The notes under the pieces: model-generated
The model's database searches: none
What the model saw: only the letters and a program-made list of their open reading frames with translations
Told to the model about the DNA's origin: nothing
From: Phascolarctobacterium_A sp902463975
Lineage (GTDB): Bacteria > Bacillota > Negativicutes > Acidaminococcales > Acidaminococcaceae
DNA: 23,514 bases
Direction of reading: 5' to 3'
Assembly (NCBI RefSeq): GCF_902463975.1
Contig: NZ_CABQHJ010000038.1
Coordinates: forward strand, 1 to 23,514
Program-made: the position numbers and the translations under genes
Part shown: piece after piece, positions 1 to 7,189 of the stretch
How the letters are laid out: every line of letters begins with the position of its first letter
How positions within the stretch are numbered: the stretch's first letter is position 1

Positions 1-39
1 ATCAGGGTGTCCCGAGTTCGAGTCTCGGGTGGATCACCA
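1..39 (+). tRNA. 3' part of a tRNA, probably tRNA-Lys(UUU), cut by the window edge
   Basis: The window opens inside a tRNA. Reading back from the encoded CCA (37-39): discriminator A36, 3' acceptor strand GTGGATC (29-35), and a T-arm with stem CCGAG/CTCGG around the loop TTCGAGT. Before that lie variable bases GTGTC and the 3' anticodon-stem strand TCAGG preceded by A. The implied 5' acceptor strand is GATCCAC. The TCAGG strand, discriminator A and GGATC acceptor match what I remember of Firmicutes tRNA-Lys(UUU). The anticodon itself is outside the window, so the amino acid is an inference; that this is a tRNA 3' end is clear. Confidence 0.85.
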
Positions 40-49
40 ACGAAAATAT

Positions 50-79
50 GCCGTTCTTCGAAAGAAGAACGGCTTTTTT
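50..79 (+). terminator. Rho-independent terminator of the tRNA
   Basis: A perfect 10-bp stem (50-59 with 64-73) closes a GAAA tetraloop and is followed by six T (74-79). It begins 11 bases after the CCA end, so it terminates the tRNA transcript. Confidence 0.92.
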
Positions 80-99
80 GTATTTGCGGACGCAAATAC
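80..99. promoter_or_regulatory. Perfect 9-bp inverted repeat, possible operator
   Basis: GTATTTGCG (80-88) and CGCAAATAC (91-99) form perfect inverted arms around GA. It is not followed by a T-run and lies about 37 bases upstream of the proposed -35 of the dehydrogenase gene. A protein-binding dyad is therefore more likely than a terminator. The regulator is unknown; the LuxR-type regulator of the same transcription unit is one candidate. Confidence 0.4.
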
Positions 100-135
100 T
101 CATGAAGGCAGACACCGGCCCTGAAAAATTCTTCC

Positions 136-164
136 TTGCTAATCAATTCCTACAGTAGTAATAT
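136..164 (+). promoter_or_regulatory. Candidate promoter for the dehydrogenase-regulator pair
   Basis: TTGCTA (136-141), a 17-base spacer and TAATAT (159-164); each box matches the sigma-70-type consensus at four of six positions. Transcription would start near 171, giving a leader of about 40 nt before the ATG at 211. Confidence 0.45.
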
Positions 165-210
165 GTAAGTAATAAGCAAAAATTTTACAGACTTTTTCGG
201 AGGTGCTTTG

Positions 211-1164
211 ATGAAAATAGTAGTTATGGAGCCGTTAGGTGTAAAGATGGAGCTGATTAATGCACTGGCAGCACCGCTGCAGGCTGCAGGTCATGATTTT
301 GTATATTATACTGAGAAGGAAACAGACCAGACGAAGCTGTTGGCACGTGTGCAGCAGGCTGATATTATTATGCTGGCCAACCAGCCGCTGAGTGCGGAGA
401 TCATCAACGCCTGCCCTAATCTGAAAATGCTTTCTGTAGCCTTTACCGGCGTAGACCATATTGCGCTGGCTGCCTGCCGTGAGCGCGGCGTGATGGTGTG
501 CAACGCTGCAGGCTATTCCACCAATGCGGTAGCAGAGCTGACCTTCGGTTTGGCTATCAGCGTTATCCGCAACATCGTACCCTGCGATGCGCGTTGCCGT
601 CAGGCAGGAACGAAGGATGGCCTGGTAGGCTTTGAGCTTTTTGGCAAGACCTTCGGCGTAGTCGGCACCGGTGCGATTGGCAGCAGAGTGGCGAAGATTG
701 CCGCTGCCTTCGGCTGCAAGGTGCTGGCCTACAGCCGTACTCCGAAGGCAGAGCTGCAGGTTGACGGTGTACGCTATGTAAGTCTGGATGAGCTTTTGGC
801 TGCCAGCGATTTTGTCAGCTTGCATGTGCCGCTGACGGACGCAACCCGCGGACTGATTAATGCCGAGGCTATTGCCAAGATGAAGCCGACGGCCGTACTG
901 CTGAATACTGCGCGCGGTCCTGTTGTGGACAGCGAGGCGCTGGCACAGGCGCTGAACGAAGGAAGATTGGCGGGCGCAGGCATTGATGTATTTGAGGGCG
1001 AGCCGCCGATTGCGCCGGAGCATCCTCTGTGCCATGCGAAGAACACCGTGCTGACACCGCACGTGGCCTTCGCCAGCGCCGAAGCACTGGCTGCACGTGC
1101 CGATATCGTTTTTGCCAACATCGAAAAATGGCTGGCAGGCACACCGCAGAACGTAATTAAGTAA
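211..1164 (+). CDS. D-isomer-specific 2-hydroxyacid dehydrogenase (NAD-dependent)
   Basis: This 317-residue protein belongs to the D-2-hydroxyacid dehydrogenase family (phosphoglycerate dehydrogenase, hydroxypyruvate/glyoxylate reductase, D-lactate dehydrogenase), cytoplasmic enzymes that reduce 2-oxoacids with NAD(P)H. The dinucleotide fold carries GxGxxG (G152-T-G-A-I-G157). The catalytic trio is visible: R235 in NTARGP, E264 in DVFEGEP, and H284 in LTPHVAF. The length fits a single-domain-pair enzyme with no ACT or other regulatory domain, so it need not be the serine-pathway SerA. A TTG codon lies directly before the ATG, but I chose ATG 211 because GGAGGTG (199-205) is spaced correctly for it. 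The next gene starts 7 nt after the stop, so the two are probably co-transcribed. The exact substrate cannot be read from sequence. Confidence 0.9.
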   Translation: MKIVVMEPLGVKMELINALAAPLQAAGHDFVYYTEKETDQTKLLARVQQADIIMLANQPLSAEIINACPNLKMLSVAFTGVDHIALAACRERGVMVCNAAGYSTNAVAELTFGLAISVIRNIVPCDARCRQAGTKDGLVGFELFGKTFGVVGTGAIGSRVAKIAAAFGCKVLAYSRTPKAELQVDGVRYVSLDELLAASDFVSLHVPLTDATRGLINAEAIAKMKPTAVLLNTARGPVVDSEALAQALNEGRLAGAGIDVFEGEPPIAPEHPLCHAKNTVLTPHVAFASAEALAARADIVFANIEKWLAGTPQNVIK

Positions 1165-1171
1165 AAACACT

Positions 1172-3655
1172 ATGAAAAGGCTCAATAATTTATATTATTC
1201 CAAGAGAATAAAAGAGCTATTGGCGGAGCTGCAGACAGCGGGAACAACGCTGGTTGTTGCTCCCATGGGCTACGGCAAAACGCTGGCTGTGCAATACTTT
1301 TTGCAGGAGCAGGAGCGCTGCGGCAAAAAGGTACTGCGCCAGAGTATTTACGGCGCCGGTGCCGAGGCCTTTTGGCAGGGAGTGTGCCACAGCTGGCAAA
1401 ATACGGAGCTGGGCGCTGCGCTGCTGCAGCAGTCTTTGCCTGCCGATGCCAATGCCAAAACGCTGGTACTGGAGCTGTTCCGTCAGCTGCTGCCGCATGA
1501 GCCTGTCTATTGGTTTATAGATGATTTGCATCTGTTGGAGAGCAGCGAGGCGATTGATTTTCTCTTTGCTCTGAGCAAGGCAGGCTTTGCTGATTTGCAC
1601 CTGCTGCTGGTAAGCAGAGGGCAGATTTTTGACGGCAGCCGTCTGCTGGAGCTGGGACGTAAGGTCTTTTGCCTTGATAAGCATGACCTGGCGCTGCAGC
1701 GTGACGAGCTGGCGGAATACAGCAGCAGATGCGGCCTGCAGCTTACAACGCAGCAGCTGGATGCTTTGCATGAGGCCTGCGAGGGCTGGTTTTCCGTTAC
1801 CTATCTTAACTTTTTGAACTACGATAGGTATAAGCGCTTTTGCCTTGATACAGGCAGCGTTTATGAGATGATAGCCAATGTACTGCTGCGGCCGCTGCCG
1901 TCGGAGCAGCAGCGCTTGCTGCTGCTTATGGGGCAACCGGAGGAATTTACGCCGGAGCAGGTGGTCTTTGCCTACGGCGCAAGCTGCAGAGAGTCTGTAA
2001 GCAGGCTGCTGGAATGCAACGCCTTTATTATCAGGCTGGCCAACGGCAGACTGCGCTGTCACCATATGCTGAAGCAGGCAACGCGCCATGCCTTCGGCCT
2101 GCTGCCGGAGGCAGAGCAGCAAAGGTACTTCCGTCGTTTGGGACAATGGTACGCACAGCAGAAGGAGTACGAGGAAGCGCTGGACTGGCTGTACCGCGGC
2201 TGTGATTTTGACGGTCTGTTGGCTGCAGTGCAGCGGCTGCGCGACTGGTCGATGCGTCCGCAGCACAGGCAGCATCTTTTCGACTGGCTGCGCGAATGTC
2301 CGCCGGAAATCTTGTGGCAGTATCCGCAGGCGGTCCTGATTATTATGCGGCGCATGTTTTCGCTGAACATGGTGCCGGAAATGCTGCAGGTCAAGGAATG
2401 GTACGTGACGGCGCTGGAGCGCAACACTGCCATCAACCAGCGTGAGCGCGATAATTATTACGGCGAGCTGGAGGTTATTCTGAGCTTTTTGGCCTTCAAC
2501 AGCATCACCGGTATGAGCGAGCATCACAGGCGTGCCTACAAGCTGCTGAGCGGTGCTCCGCAGACACTCAGCAAGCAGGGCATCTGGACCTTCGGCGCGC
2601 CCAATGTTCTGGGACTGTATTTACGCACGGGCTGCAGTCTGCGGCAGACGGTGGAGGATATGCAGGAGTGCATGCCGCCGTACTATCTGCTGAGCGGCTG
2701 GCACGGTGCCGGAGCCACCGAGCTGACGGAGGCGGAAGCACTTTTGCTGCAGGGACGCATTGACGAAGTGGATATACCTCTGCAGAAGGCGTATTATCAG
2801 GCGGAAAAGCATGGGCAGGAGTGTATTACTATCTGCTGTGATTTTCTGGAGATGCAGCGCGATCTTTTCCGCGGCGTTTACAGCAGTAAGGCAGAGGCGT
2901 ACAGCCGCCATCAGTGGCAGCTGCAGCCCTGGAAGCAGAGCATGCTGCTGAATACTGCCGATATGTGCGCCGGCTTTTACTATGCATTGCTGGGCAAGCC
3001 GGAATATATCCCAAGCTGGCTGACGGACGGAAACGGACAGCAGCCTTCGGTGCTTTATCCTGCGCGTCCCTGCCGCAACTATATCAGCGCCCAGTGCCTG
3101 CTGGCACAAGGGCAGTATACGGAGCTTTTGGTGCGCTGGTCCGACTGGGAGCAGGAATGCCGTCCCTACAGTAATTTTTTGTGCCTGCTGTATTTGCAGG
3201 TGCAAAGGGCGGCGGCCTTTGCCGGCAGAGGCGATGTAACGAGCTGCCGCGCTTCGCTGAAGCAGGCGCTGGCAATGGCTGAGGCGGATAAGCTTGTGCT
3301 GCCGTTGGCACAGAACATAGCGCTGCTGCGTCCTTATCTGGAGCAGGAGCTGCAAGGTGAATTTTCAGCAGCGGCGGCAGCGGCGCTGCACCTGGGGCAG
3401 CAGCTGGAAGCGGGTCGGGGACAGATTATGTCCGCACGCTTTGCCGAAGCAGGCCTGCATGAGCTGACGGAGCAGGAGCTGCAGATAGCGCAGCTGGCGG
3501 CGACACGCCATACGAACAGGGAGATTGCGCAAAGATTGTTGCTGTCGGAGGGGACGATTAAGCAATATCTCAACAAAATTTTTGCCAAGCTGCAGATTGA
3601 TGCGGCGGCCAAAAATAAAAGACATCAGCTGGAGCGCTTTTTCCCCAACTCTTAA
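1172..3655 (+). CDS. Large ATP-binding LuxR-family transcriptional regulator (MalT-like STAND type)
   Basis: An 827-residue regulator. Near the N-terminus is a P-loop (G33-Y-G-K-T37) and a Walker B-like strand with D117-D118 (WFIDDLHLL). A long leucine- and alanine-rich helical middle follows, as expected for TPR-like sensor repeats. Residues about 763-823 form a LuxR/GerE helix-turn-helix (ELTEQELQIAQL... REIAQRLLLSEGTIKQYL). This is the MalT-like STAND architecture, in which inducer and ATP drive oligomerisation and promoter activation. No convincing Shine-Dalgarno precedes ATG 1172. The ATG is 7 nt after the dehydrogenase stop, so translational coupling is likely. Regulation of its own operon or of the secreted proteins downstream is possible but unproven. 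The inducer is unknown. Confidence 0.88.
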   Translation: MKRLNNLYYSKRIKELLAELQTAGTTLVVAPMGYGKTLAVQYFLQEQERCGKKVLRQSIYGAGAEAFWQGVCHSWQNTELGAALLQQSLPADANAKTLVLELFRQLLPHEPVYWFIDDLHLLESSEAIDFLFALSKAGFADLHLLLVSRGQIFDGSRLLELGRKVFCLDKHDLALQRDELAEYSSRCGLQLTTQQLDALHEACEGWFSVTYLNFLNYDRYKRFCLDTGSVYEMIANVLLRPLPSEQQRLLLLMGQPEEFTPEQVVFAYGASCRESVSRLLECNAFIIRLANGRLRCHHMLKQATRHAFGLLPEAEQQRYFRRLGQWYAQQKEYEEALDWLYRGCDFDGLLAAVQRLRDWSMRPQHRQHLFDWLRECPPEILWQYPQAVLIIMRRMFSLNMVPEMLQVKEWYVTALERNTAINQRERDNYYGELEVILSFLAFNSITGMSEHHRRAYKLLSGAPQTLSKQGIWTFGAPNVLGLYLRTGCSLRQTVEDMQECMPPYYLLSGWHGAGATELTEAEALLLQGRIDEVDIPLQKAYYQAEKHGQECITICCDFLEMQRDLFRGVYSSKAEAYSRHQWQLQPWKQSMLLNTADMCAGFYYALLGKPEYIPSWLTDGNGQQPSVLYPARPCRNYISAQCLLAQGQYTELLVRWSDWEQECRPYSNFLCLLYLQVQRAAAFAGRGDVTSCRASLKQALAMAEADKLVLPLAQNIALLRPYLEQELQGEFSAAAAAALHLGQQLEAGRGQIMSARFAEAGLHELTEQELQIAQLAATRHTNREIAQRLLLSEGTIKQYLNKIFAKLQIDAAAKNKRHQLERFFPNS

Positions 3656-3680
3656 CTAAAGGTTACTTATAGTTAATATT

Positions 3681-3727
3681 GACTCGGTATATACTGTAAA
3701 TGAAGAAGTATATGCCGGGTCTTTTTA
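3681..3727 (+). terminator. Rho-independent terminator after the LuxR-type regulator
   Basis: A 15-bp stem pairs 3681-3695 with 3707-3721, with only two G-T wobbles, around an 11-base loop. TTTTT (3722-3726) follows. It lies 25 nt after the regulator's stop codon. Only about 25 bases separate it from the next start, so the next gene's promoter must overlap it or transcription must read through. Confidence 0.85.
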
Positions 3728-3752
3728 TATCCGGCGGTTAGGAGGCGGAAAA

Positions 3753-4436
3753 ATGAAACGGCTGAAGGCAGTGCTCGGGGCGTGCCTGGCGATGCTCGTG
3801 GCTTTTACGGCATTGGCGTGGGCGGCAACGCAGTATAAAACAACTATTAAGGTAAACGGCACCAAGCTGAATGTGCAGCGCTATGTAGAGGGCAAGGGGC
3901 CTATGAAGGATAAGGCGGTGCTGCTCAACAAGGATAATAAGGTTGTTGTGCGCTGGAAGCAGCGCGAGCTGAAAAAATGGTACTATGATGGTGATAAATA
4001 TTTCCGCTTTGTACCATACAGCTATGATATGAAAAACCTGAAGCCCGGCAGATATCGCTTGGTAACGACCAGCAGCTTCGGCAAGGGCGGTGCGGTTAAA
4101 AAGACTGTCAACATCAGCTACAAGCCGCAGAGCAAAATGCAGTTCCGTGCGTCCAAGATTATCCGCAAGGGCAACGGTGATGTTTACCAGCGCCTGTATT
4201 TCAAAAAGAATAATTCCACGGGCAAGACCTGCTATGCCCAGATTTTCAATAAAAATAACAAGCTGGTCTACAGCACGAAATATAAGGCAAAAAATGCCAA
4301 TCAGGATTTTGCCTTCAGCTGGAACGGCTGGGCGAGCGGCAACAGCGGCAAAAAATGTGCTAAGGGCGTATACACCGTGAAATATTGGATGGATGGCGTT
4401 AATCCCAAAACTGCCAGGTTCCGTCTGAGCATTTGA
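3753..4436 (+). CDS. Secreted basic protein with a FlgD-like Ig tail
   Basis: This 227-residue exported protein has a signal peptide (basic MKRLK, hydrophobic core, cleavage near ALAWA-A at about residue 25). The mature part is strongly basic, with many Lys and few Asp/Glu. The last ~45 residues contain FSWNGWASGNSGKKCAKGVYTVKY, split here as FSWNGWASGNSG then KKCAKGVYTVKY. This follows the W-(N/D)-G...G-Y-T pattern of FlgD-type Ig-like repeats found in many secreted proteins. The middle (about 35-160) looks beta-rich but I do not recognise it. Start ATG 3753 has GGAGG at 3741-3745. The next gene begins 13 nt after its stop, and the stop overlaps that gene's ribosome site. The pair is probably an envelope-associated unit. 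No enzymatic motif is seen. Confidence 0.75.
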   Translation: MKRLKAVLGACLAMLVAFTALAWAATQYKTTIKVNGTKLNVQRYVEGKGPMKDKAVLLNKDNKVVVRWKQRELKKWYYDGDKYFRFVPYSYDMKNLKPGRYRLVTTSSFGKGGAVKKTVNISYKPQSKMQFRASKIIRKGNGDVYQRLYFKKNNSTGKTCYAQIFNKNNKLVYSTKYKAKNANQDFAFSWNGWASGNSGKKCAKGVYTVKYWMDGVNPKTARFRLSI

Positions 4437-4449
4437 GGAGGGGAGCATA

Positions 4450-5868
4450 ATGAAAGAAAAAATGATGCGTATTATCGTAACTGTTATGCTTACCCTGCTG
4501 CTGTGCAGTCTGACGCTGCAGGCAGGCGCCGCCTCCAAAAATGACTGGAAGAATACGGCCGGCTGCTATGTGTGGACCGAAAGCAGCCAGTATAATAACG
4601 GCGTGCTGAATATCAAGCCCTTGGGCGACGATAAATATCTTTACGAGCTGAAGGTTATGCGTGGCAGTGAGGAAGAGGACAGTGCGGAGGATTTCGTTAC
4701 TGCCGGCGTTTTTGAAATCAACGAGGACGGCGACGGTATTGCCGAAGTAGATTACCAAAATAATGATACGGTGGAGCTGCGCTTTGTGCTGAAGGACAAA
4801 AGCATTACTGCCTATCAGGACGGACCGCTGCCGCTTGATGTTCAGGGTGAATACAGATTTAACGAGGACAGCTTTGATGTATCCGAGGCTGCCGCCGCCG
4901 CGCTGCTTGCCGGCCTGCCGGAAAAGCAGACGGGCTTGCCGGAGGATGTTGATGATTATAAGCTGCTCTATGCGGAGGAGCCTGTGGACGGCTGGTTCTA
5001 CCAGCTGACGGCACTGGATGATGAGGGCGAGGTTATTGCCAAATTTTTGGTAGCTGCCGATTTAAGCGCTGTGTACCGCAACGATAAAGAGGATGAGGTA
5101 AGCCTTATTTACGGTGACCCGATCAATATGCTGGCTGCCAAAAGAGCACCGCTTGTAGAGGAGGATGAGCTGGAAGGCCCTGCAATTGAAAGCGGCGAGC
5201 TGGAGGGCGACGAGGATGCGCCCGACCTGCCTGCAACCGCAGCTTCCGAGCTTAGCCCGTTGGTGACGGTGGCTCCGGAGGAGGCCAGCCTGAAGGTGGG
5301 CGAGCGTACACGCATAGTTGCTTCGCTGCCGGGCTGCGTAGGCTATAATGTAACTGATTTGCGTTCCTCCAATAGTGATATAGTGAAGGTGGACGGCGAT
5401 GTGCAGCTTTTGGCTGTGAAGCCGGGAACTGCGACGATTAGCGGCAAGCTGCTGCTGGAAAAGGGCGAAAAGGCCTTTATGACGCAGATTACTGCCTATG
5501 AGCCGAAGCTGGAGGCTCCGAATCTGCCGGCGCACTTGGGAATAGACGAGGCGCTGAAGCTGGAGGCCTACGTTGTGGGCGAGGCTGACGGTGTGACACC
5601 GGAGTGGAGCGTGAGCGATGAAAAAATTGCCGTTATCGAAGATGGCAAGCTGATCGGCAAGGCTGACGGCGTTGTTACCATTACGGCAGTCCACGGCGAG
5701 ATGAAGAGCCAATGGCCGGTGGCTGTGGGCACGGCAGAGCTGCCTGCTGCCGAGGATGAGGAAGAAAATGAGGATGACGATGATGGCTTTGGCCTGCTGA
5801 CGATTATCGGCGGCGTTATTATCATCGGCGGCGCTGCCTTCTTCTTCCTGCGCAGAAAACGCAAATGA
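4450..5868 (+). CDS. Acidic secreted protein with Ig-like (BIG2-type) domains and a C-terminal membrane anchor
   Basis: A 472-residue exported protein. The signal peptide covers about residues 1-28 (MKEKMMRIIV..., ending AGAA). An unrecognised acidic N-domain spans about 29-150. Two bacterial Ig-like segments follow, at about 271-355 (LKVGERTRIV, SNSDIVKV, VKPGTATISG) and 356-428 (WSVSDEKIAVI, GKADGVVTITA). Their repeated 'x-Asp-x-Ile-Ala-x-Val, Gly-x-Ala-x-Ile-Thr' pattern is that of BIG2. A run of Glu/Asp comes next, then one membrane segment (about 447-465) and the tail RRKRK. There is no LPXTG motif. The ribosome site (GGAGGGG) overlaps the previous gene's stop, so the two genes are translationally linked. 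In a diderm the tail would anchor it in the inner membrane unless it is processed. The role is unknown, probably envelope binding or scaffold. Confidence 0.78.
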   Translation: MKEKMMRIIVTVMLTLLLCSLTLQAGAASKNDWKNTAGCYVWTESSQYNNGVLNIKPLGDDKYLYELKVMRGSEEEDSAEDFVTAGVFEINEDGDGIAEVDYQNNDTVELRFVLKDKSITAYQDGPLPLDVQGEYRFNEDSFDVSEAAAAALLAGLPEKQTGLPEDVDDYKLLYAEEPVDGWFYQLTALDDEGEVIAKFLVAADLSAVYRNDKEDEVSLIYGDPINMLAAKRAPLVEEDELEGPAIESGELEGDEDAPDLPATAASELSPLVTVAPEEASLKVGERTRIVASLPGCVGYNVTDLRSSNSDIVKVDGDVQLLAVKPGTATISGKLLLEKGEKAFMTQITAYEPKLEAPNLPAHLGIDEALKLEAYVVGEADGVTPEWSVSDEKIAVIEDGKLIGKADGVVTITAVHGEMKSQWPVAVGTAELPAAEDEEENEDDDDGFGLLTIIGGVIIIGGAAFFFLRRKRK

Positions 5869-5920
5869 TAAGCTGATGCTGTAAAGCGTTATGCTTACCG
5901 AAAAAATAATATGAAGCATC

Positions 5921-5944
5921 GGAGGCTGACCTGTGTCAGCCTCC
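5921..5944 (+). terminator. Perfect 10-bp hairpin, first of a tandem pair
   Basis: GGAGGCTGAC pairs perfectly with GTCAGCCTCC around CTGT. It has no T-run (TTGGTG follows), so alone it is a poor terminator. It may stabilise the mRNA 3' end or back up the next hairpin. Confidence 0.5.
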
Positions 5945-5950
5945 TTGGTG

Positions 5951-5994
5951 CGCCTGCGGCGATGCTGTTGCTTGTGACGCAGGCGTATTTTTTT
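5951..5994 (+). terminator. Rho-independent terminator after the secreted-protein pair
   Basis: CGCCTGCG (5951-5958) pairs with CGCAGGCG (5978-5985) around a 19-base loop. The sequence then reads TA followed by seven T (to 5994). Confidence 0.7.
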
Positions 5995-6143
5995 GTGTGC
6001 GGGTATATACTGTTACGTCCGTTTTTGCCTGCCTAAGCGTCCTTGCCGTTGCCTGCAGGCGCGGGAAATCACAGTTATTTTACACTCTGACAATGTTTCA
6101 CAAAATCTCTGTAAAAAAAGTAACAAAAAGTTTTCAGTTGGAC

Positions 6144-6193
6144 GTTACAAATGGCGAAAAATCTAGTATAATAATATTAAAGTGTATTATACT
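6144..6193 (+). promoter_or_regulatory. Candidate promoter with a dyad over the -10, upstream of the radical SAM gene
   Basis: GTTACA (6144-6149), a 17-base spacer and a perfect TATAAT (6167-6172) form a credible promoter. AGTATAATA (6165-6173) and TATTATACT (6185-6193) are perfect inverted 9-mers with 11 bases between them. They cover the -10 and the presumed start site, as a repressor operator would. The leader to ATG 6262 would be about 80 nt. The rest of 5995-6143 shows no supported gene. Confidence 0.5.
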
Positions 6194-6261
6194 TTACAAA
6201 ATCTCTGAGATCTCAAACTGGCGCCAAATCAATCAAAGTAAAATGAGGTAGAATAGTAGAA

Positions 6262-7155
6262 ATGTTTTTTGATTCTTATGACACACCAGTCTTCAGACCT
6301 CCCAGTGAGGCACGCAGCTTTATTTTGCGCGTTACGCGCGGCTGCGCACATAATAAATGCACCTACTGCAACATGTACAGAGGTGTTCCCTTTCAGATTT
6401 TAAAGGATGAAGAAATTTCCCGTCAGATAGCGCTGGCGGCCCATTACGGCAAGAACAAGGTGCGCCGCGTCTTTTTGGCGGACGGCGATGCTTTGGTGCT
6501 GCCGACGGCCAAGCTGCTGAAGATTCTGCAGGTGCTGCGCGAGCAGTTTCCGCATCTGCAGCGCGTTGCCAGCTATGCTGCGCCAAAGGATATCCTGCGC
6601 AAGAGCGAGGAGGAGCTGCGCCAGCTGAAGGAAGCAGGCCTGAAGCTTTTGTATTACGGCATGGAAACAGGCGACGATGCTACGCTGAAGGCTGTCAACA
6701 AGGGTGTTGACGCCGAGCAGGCGGTAGAAGCGGGACGCAGAGTTACCGCCAGCGGCATGAAGCTTTCCATGATGATTATTCTGGGGCTGGCAGGTGCGGA
6801 GGGCAGCGAACGCCACGCACTGGCTACAGCTAAGGCTATAAATATTATCAAGCCGACGCATTTGAGTGCACTTTGCCTGATGCTGTACCGCGGCAGCGAG
6901 CTGCTGGACCAGTACGAGGCAGGCAAATTCAATCCGCTTTCACCGGCAGGACTGATGCAAGAGCTGAAGCTGATAATAGAAAATATAGATTTACCTGCGG
7001 ACAGGCACTGCCTTTTCCGCAGTAACCATGTATCAAACTACGTTCAGCTGGCAGCAACGCTGCCGCATGACAAGCAGCGTCTGCTGCGCGATATTGATTA
7101 CAGTATTGCTCAGCTGAGCAAGCTGAAAAGCTGGGACGTATATAACTACAATTAA
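6262..7155 (+). CDS. Radical SAM protein, function unassigned
   Basis: A 297-residue protein with a radical S-adenosylmethionine core. The cluster motif is C28-x4-C33-x2-C36 in RGCAHNKCTYCNMY. These three cysteines should bind a [4Fe-4S] cluster that splits SAM to a 5'-deoxyadenosyl radical. The spacing is CX4CX2C rather than the classical CX3CX2C; I recall other members with GC-x-x-N-x-C-x-F/Y-C. Further motifs such as LLYYGMETGDDATLKAVNKG are typical of the Elp3/MiaB/NifB-like barrel. There is no obvious second cluster, B12 or TRAM domain. Start ATG 6262 follows TGAGGTAG (6244-6251) at slightly long spacing. It has its own promoter and does not belong clearly to either neighbouring group. 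The substrate is unknown. Confidence 0.85.
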   Translation: MFFDSYDTPVFRPPSEARSFILRVTRGCAHNKCTYCNMYRGVPFQILKDEEISRQIALAAHYGKNKVRRVFLADGDALVLPTAKLLKILQVLREQFPHLQRVASYAAPKDILRKSEEELRQLKEAGLKLLYYGMETGDDATLKAVNKGVDAEQAVEAGRRVTASGMKLSMMIILGLAGAEGSERHALATAKAINIIKPTHLSALCLMLYRGSELLDQYEAGKFNPLSPAGLMQELKLIIENIDLPADRHCLFRSNHVSNYVQLAATLPHDKQRLLRDIDYSIAQLSKLKSWDVYNYN

Positions 7156-7189
7156 TTTTTAATTTTGCATTTGAGCGGGGCTGATGAAG

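Noticed and set aside
1217..2527. 436-codon minus-strand open frame opposite the LuxR-type regulator
   Set aside because: It is Gln/Leu-rich shadow coding produced by CAG/CTG-rich codons of the real gene, with no ribosome site or recognisable domain.
5997..6251. 84-codon plus-strand frame before the radical SAM gene
   Set aside because: It begins inside the terminator region, overlaps the promoter, and has no Shine-Dalgarno or plausible protein composition.
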